Source: Geodermatophilaceae bacterium (GTDB lineage Bacteria; Actinomycetota; Actinomycetes; Mycobacteriales; Geodermatophilaceae). From it: a stretch of DNA of 5,371 nt. The DNA is taken from the NCBI GenBank assembly GCA_013814015.1, contig JACCQS010000423.1, positions 1-5,371 on the forward strand. The letters run 5' to 3'. The first letter of the stretch is position 1, and each line of letters begins with the position of its first letter. The translations under genes were made by a program, and so were the position numbers. Shown piece by piece: positions 4,666 through 5,371 of this stretch. The notes under the pieces are model-generated. The model was not told where the DNA came from. It did no database searches and saw nothing but the letters and a program-made list of their open reading frames with translations.

Positions 4666-5371
4666 ATGGGCAGTACCGATCCGGAGCCTGGCGGACAGGC
4701 TTCGCATGGCGGTCAGCGGCTGCAACGGCGCCTGATGCTGGCCCTTTTCGGGGTGGCGTTCTCCACCCAGGCCCCGTCGCCGGTACTGCTCTATTACACC
4801 GCTGCGCTCGACCTGAGCGCGCTGTCCCTGACGATCTTCTTCGCCGTCTACGCGTTAGGACTGCTGCCGTCCCTGCTGCTGGGCGGGCCGTACTCGGATC
4901 GGCGCGGCCGCAAGCGGGTGGTCGTCCCGTTCACGTTGCTCTGCCTCGGCGCCCTGATCGTGCTGTTGCTCACCACATTTCTGGGCGAACCGATGATCTA
5001 CGTGGGGCGGCTGCTGCAAGGCTTGACCAGCGGCGCGGTCTTCACTGTCGGGGTGGTCTGGCTACGGGAGCTGGCCGGACCAGCCGGTGCTGCTGGGGCC
5101 GCGATGAAGGCCAGCGCGGCGATGGCCTCGGGATTTGCGATCGGCCCGCTGACCTCGGGCCTGCTCGTCCAGTGGGCACCACTGCCGGAGATCTTGCCTT
5201 TCGGGTTGCCGTTTGTGTTGGTGGCACTGGCTTTCTACCTGACTCGCGGTATCCCGGAGACCATGACCGTCCACCGCCCGGGGCGGCTGCAGCTGGGGAT
5301 CCCGCCGGGCGCCGGCGCAGGATTCGTGGCCTACCTGCTTCCGGTGGGCTTGATCGTCTATACCTACGCCG
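4666..5371 (+). CDS. Major facilitator superfamily transporter, probable efflux type (3'-truncated by window end)
   Basis: First 235 codons of an inner-membrane secondary transporter; MFS proteins normally have ~400 residues and 12 helices, so about half is present. A polar N-terminus (1-23) precedes hydrophobic segments at about 24-45, 52-73, 86-106, 111-133, 147-170 and 176-193, with a seventh beginning near 218. Motif A is clear in the loop after helix 2 (G74, D78-R79, G81-R82-K83). Helix 4 has R115-x-x-Q118-G119 (motif B). Helix 5 has G156-x-x-x-G160-P161 with G165 (motif C), which is typical of proton antiporters, so drug or metabolite efflux is more likely than uptake; the substrate is unknown. 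ATG 4666 is the first start codon after the DUF3151 stop, 22 nt away. GAGGAA at 4642-4647 is too distant (18 nt) to be a good ribosome binding site, so the internal ATG 4735 (residue 24) is an alternative, but it would shorten the cytoplasmic N-terminus to nothing. Contains one TTA codon (4855-4857). Confidence 0.9.
   Translation, partial: MGSTDPEPGGQASHGGQRLQRRLMLALFGVAFSTQAPSPVLLYYTAALDLSALSLTIFFAVYALGLLPSLLLGGPYSDRRGRKRVVVPFTLLCLGALIVLLLTTFLGEPMIYVGRLLQGLTSGAVFTVGVVWLRELAGPAGAAGAAMKASAAMASGFAIGPLTSGLLVQWAPLPEILPFGLPFVLVALAFYLTRGIPETMTVHRPGRLQLGIPPGAGAGFVAYLLPVGLIVYTYA

Noticed and set aside
1..5371. A new multi-gene defence, mobile or biosynthetic system
   Set aside because: All six genes belong to recognisable chromosomal families; no transposase, integrase, CRISPR repeats, toxin-antitoxin pair or tRNA was seen, and base composition looks uniform.

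Overview
The window reads as ordinary chromosomal DNA from a high-GC Gram-positive bacterium (Actinomycetes). The grounds are high GC, strong G/C bias at third codon positions, almost no Shine-Dalgarno sequences before the genes, a fructose-bisphosphate aldolase very close to the mycobacterial class II enzyme as I remember it, and two small families typical of actinobacteria (DUF427 and DUF3151). A family-level placement cannot be supported from sequence alone.

Layout, left to right. (1) 1-1317 (+): 3' part of a flavin disulfide reductase of the CoA-disulfide reductase / NADH oxidase group, lacking only its first ~20 codons. (2) 1318-1427: convergent gap with weak secondary structure only. 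(3) 1428-1709 (-): complete 93-residue DUF427 protein. (4) 1710-1820: divergent promoter region, with a -10-like hexamer exactly 6 nt before each start codon and a 13-bp palindrome over the aldolase one. (5) 1821-2855 (+): complete class II fructose-bisphosphate aldolase, 344 residues. (6) 2856-2953: convergent gap holding, at its exact centre, a perfect 15-bp inverted repeat (2873-2887 / 2923-2937). (7) 2954-4138 (-): membrane-anchored alpha/beta hydrolase, 394 residues. (8) 4139-4208: 70-bp divergent region with a perfect 10-bp inverted repeat whose arms lie at equal distances from the two start codons. (9) 4209-4643 (+): DUF3151 protein. (10) 4666-5371 (+): 5' part of a major facilitator superfamily transporter with efflux-type motifs, cut by the window end and probably cotranscribed with the DUF3151 gene.

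How the genes relate. The aldolase is a glycolysis/gluconeogenesis housekeeping gene. The reductase is probably a thiol or oxygen redox enzyme. DUF427, DUF3151, the hydrolase and the transporter have no specific function readable here. The strands alternate (+ - + - + +), so apart from the last pair each gene probably has its own promoter. No mobile element, CRISPR array, RNA gene or phage gene is visible. I see no new multi-gene system. The features most worth a second look are small non-coding elements: the centred hairpin after the aldolase, the mirrored divergent promoter/operator, and the apparent leaderless starts.
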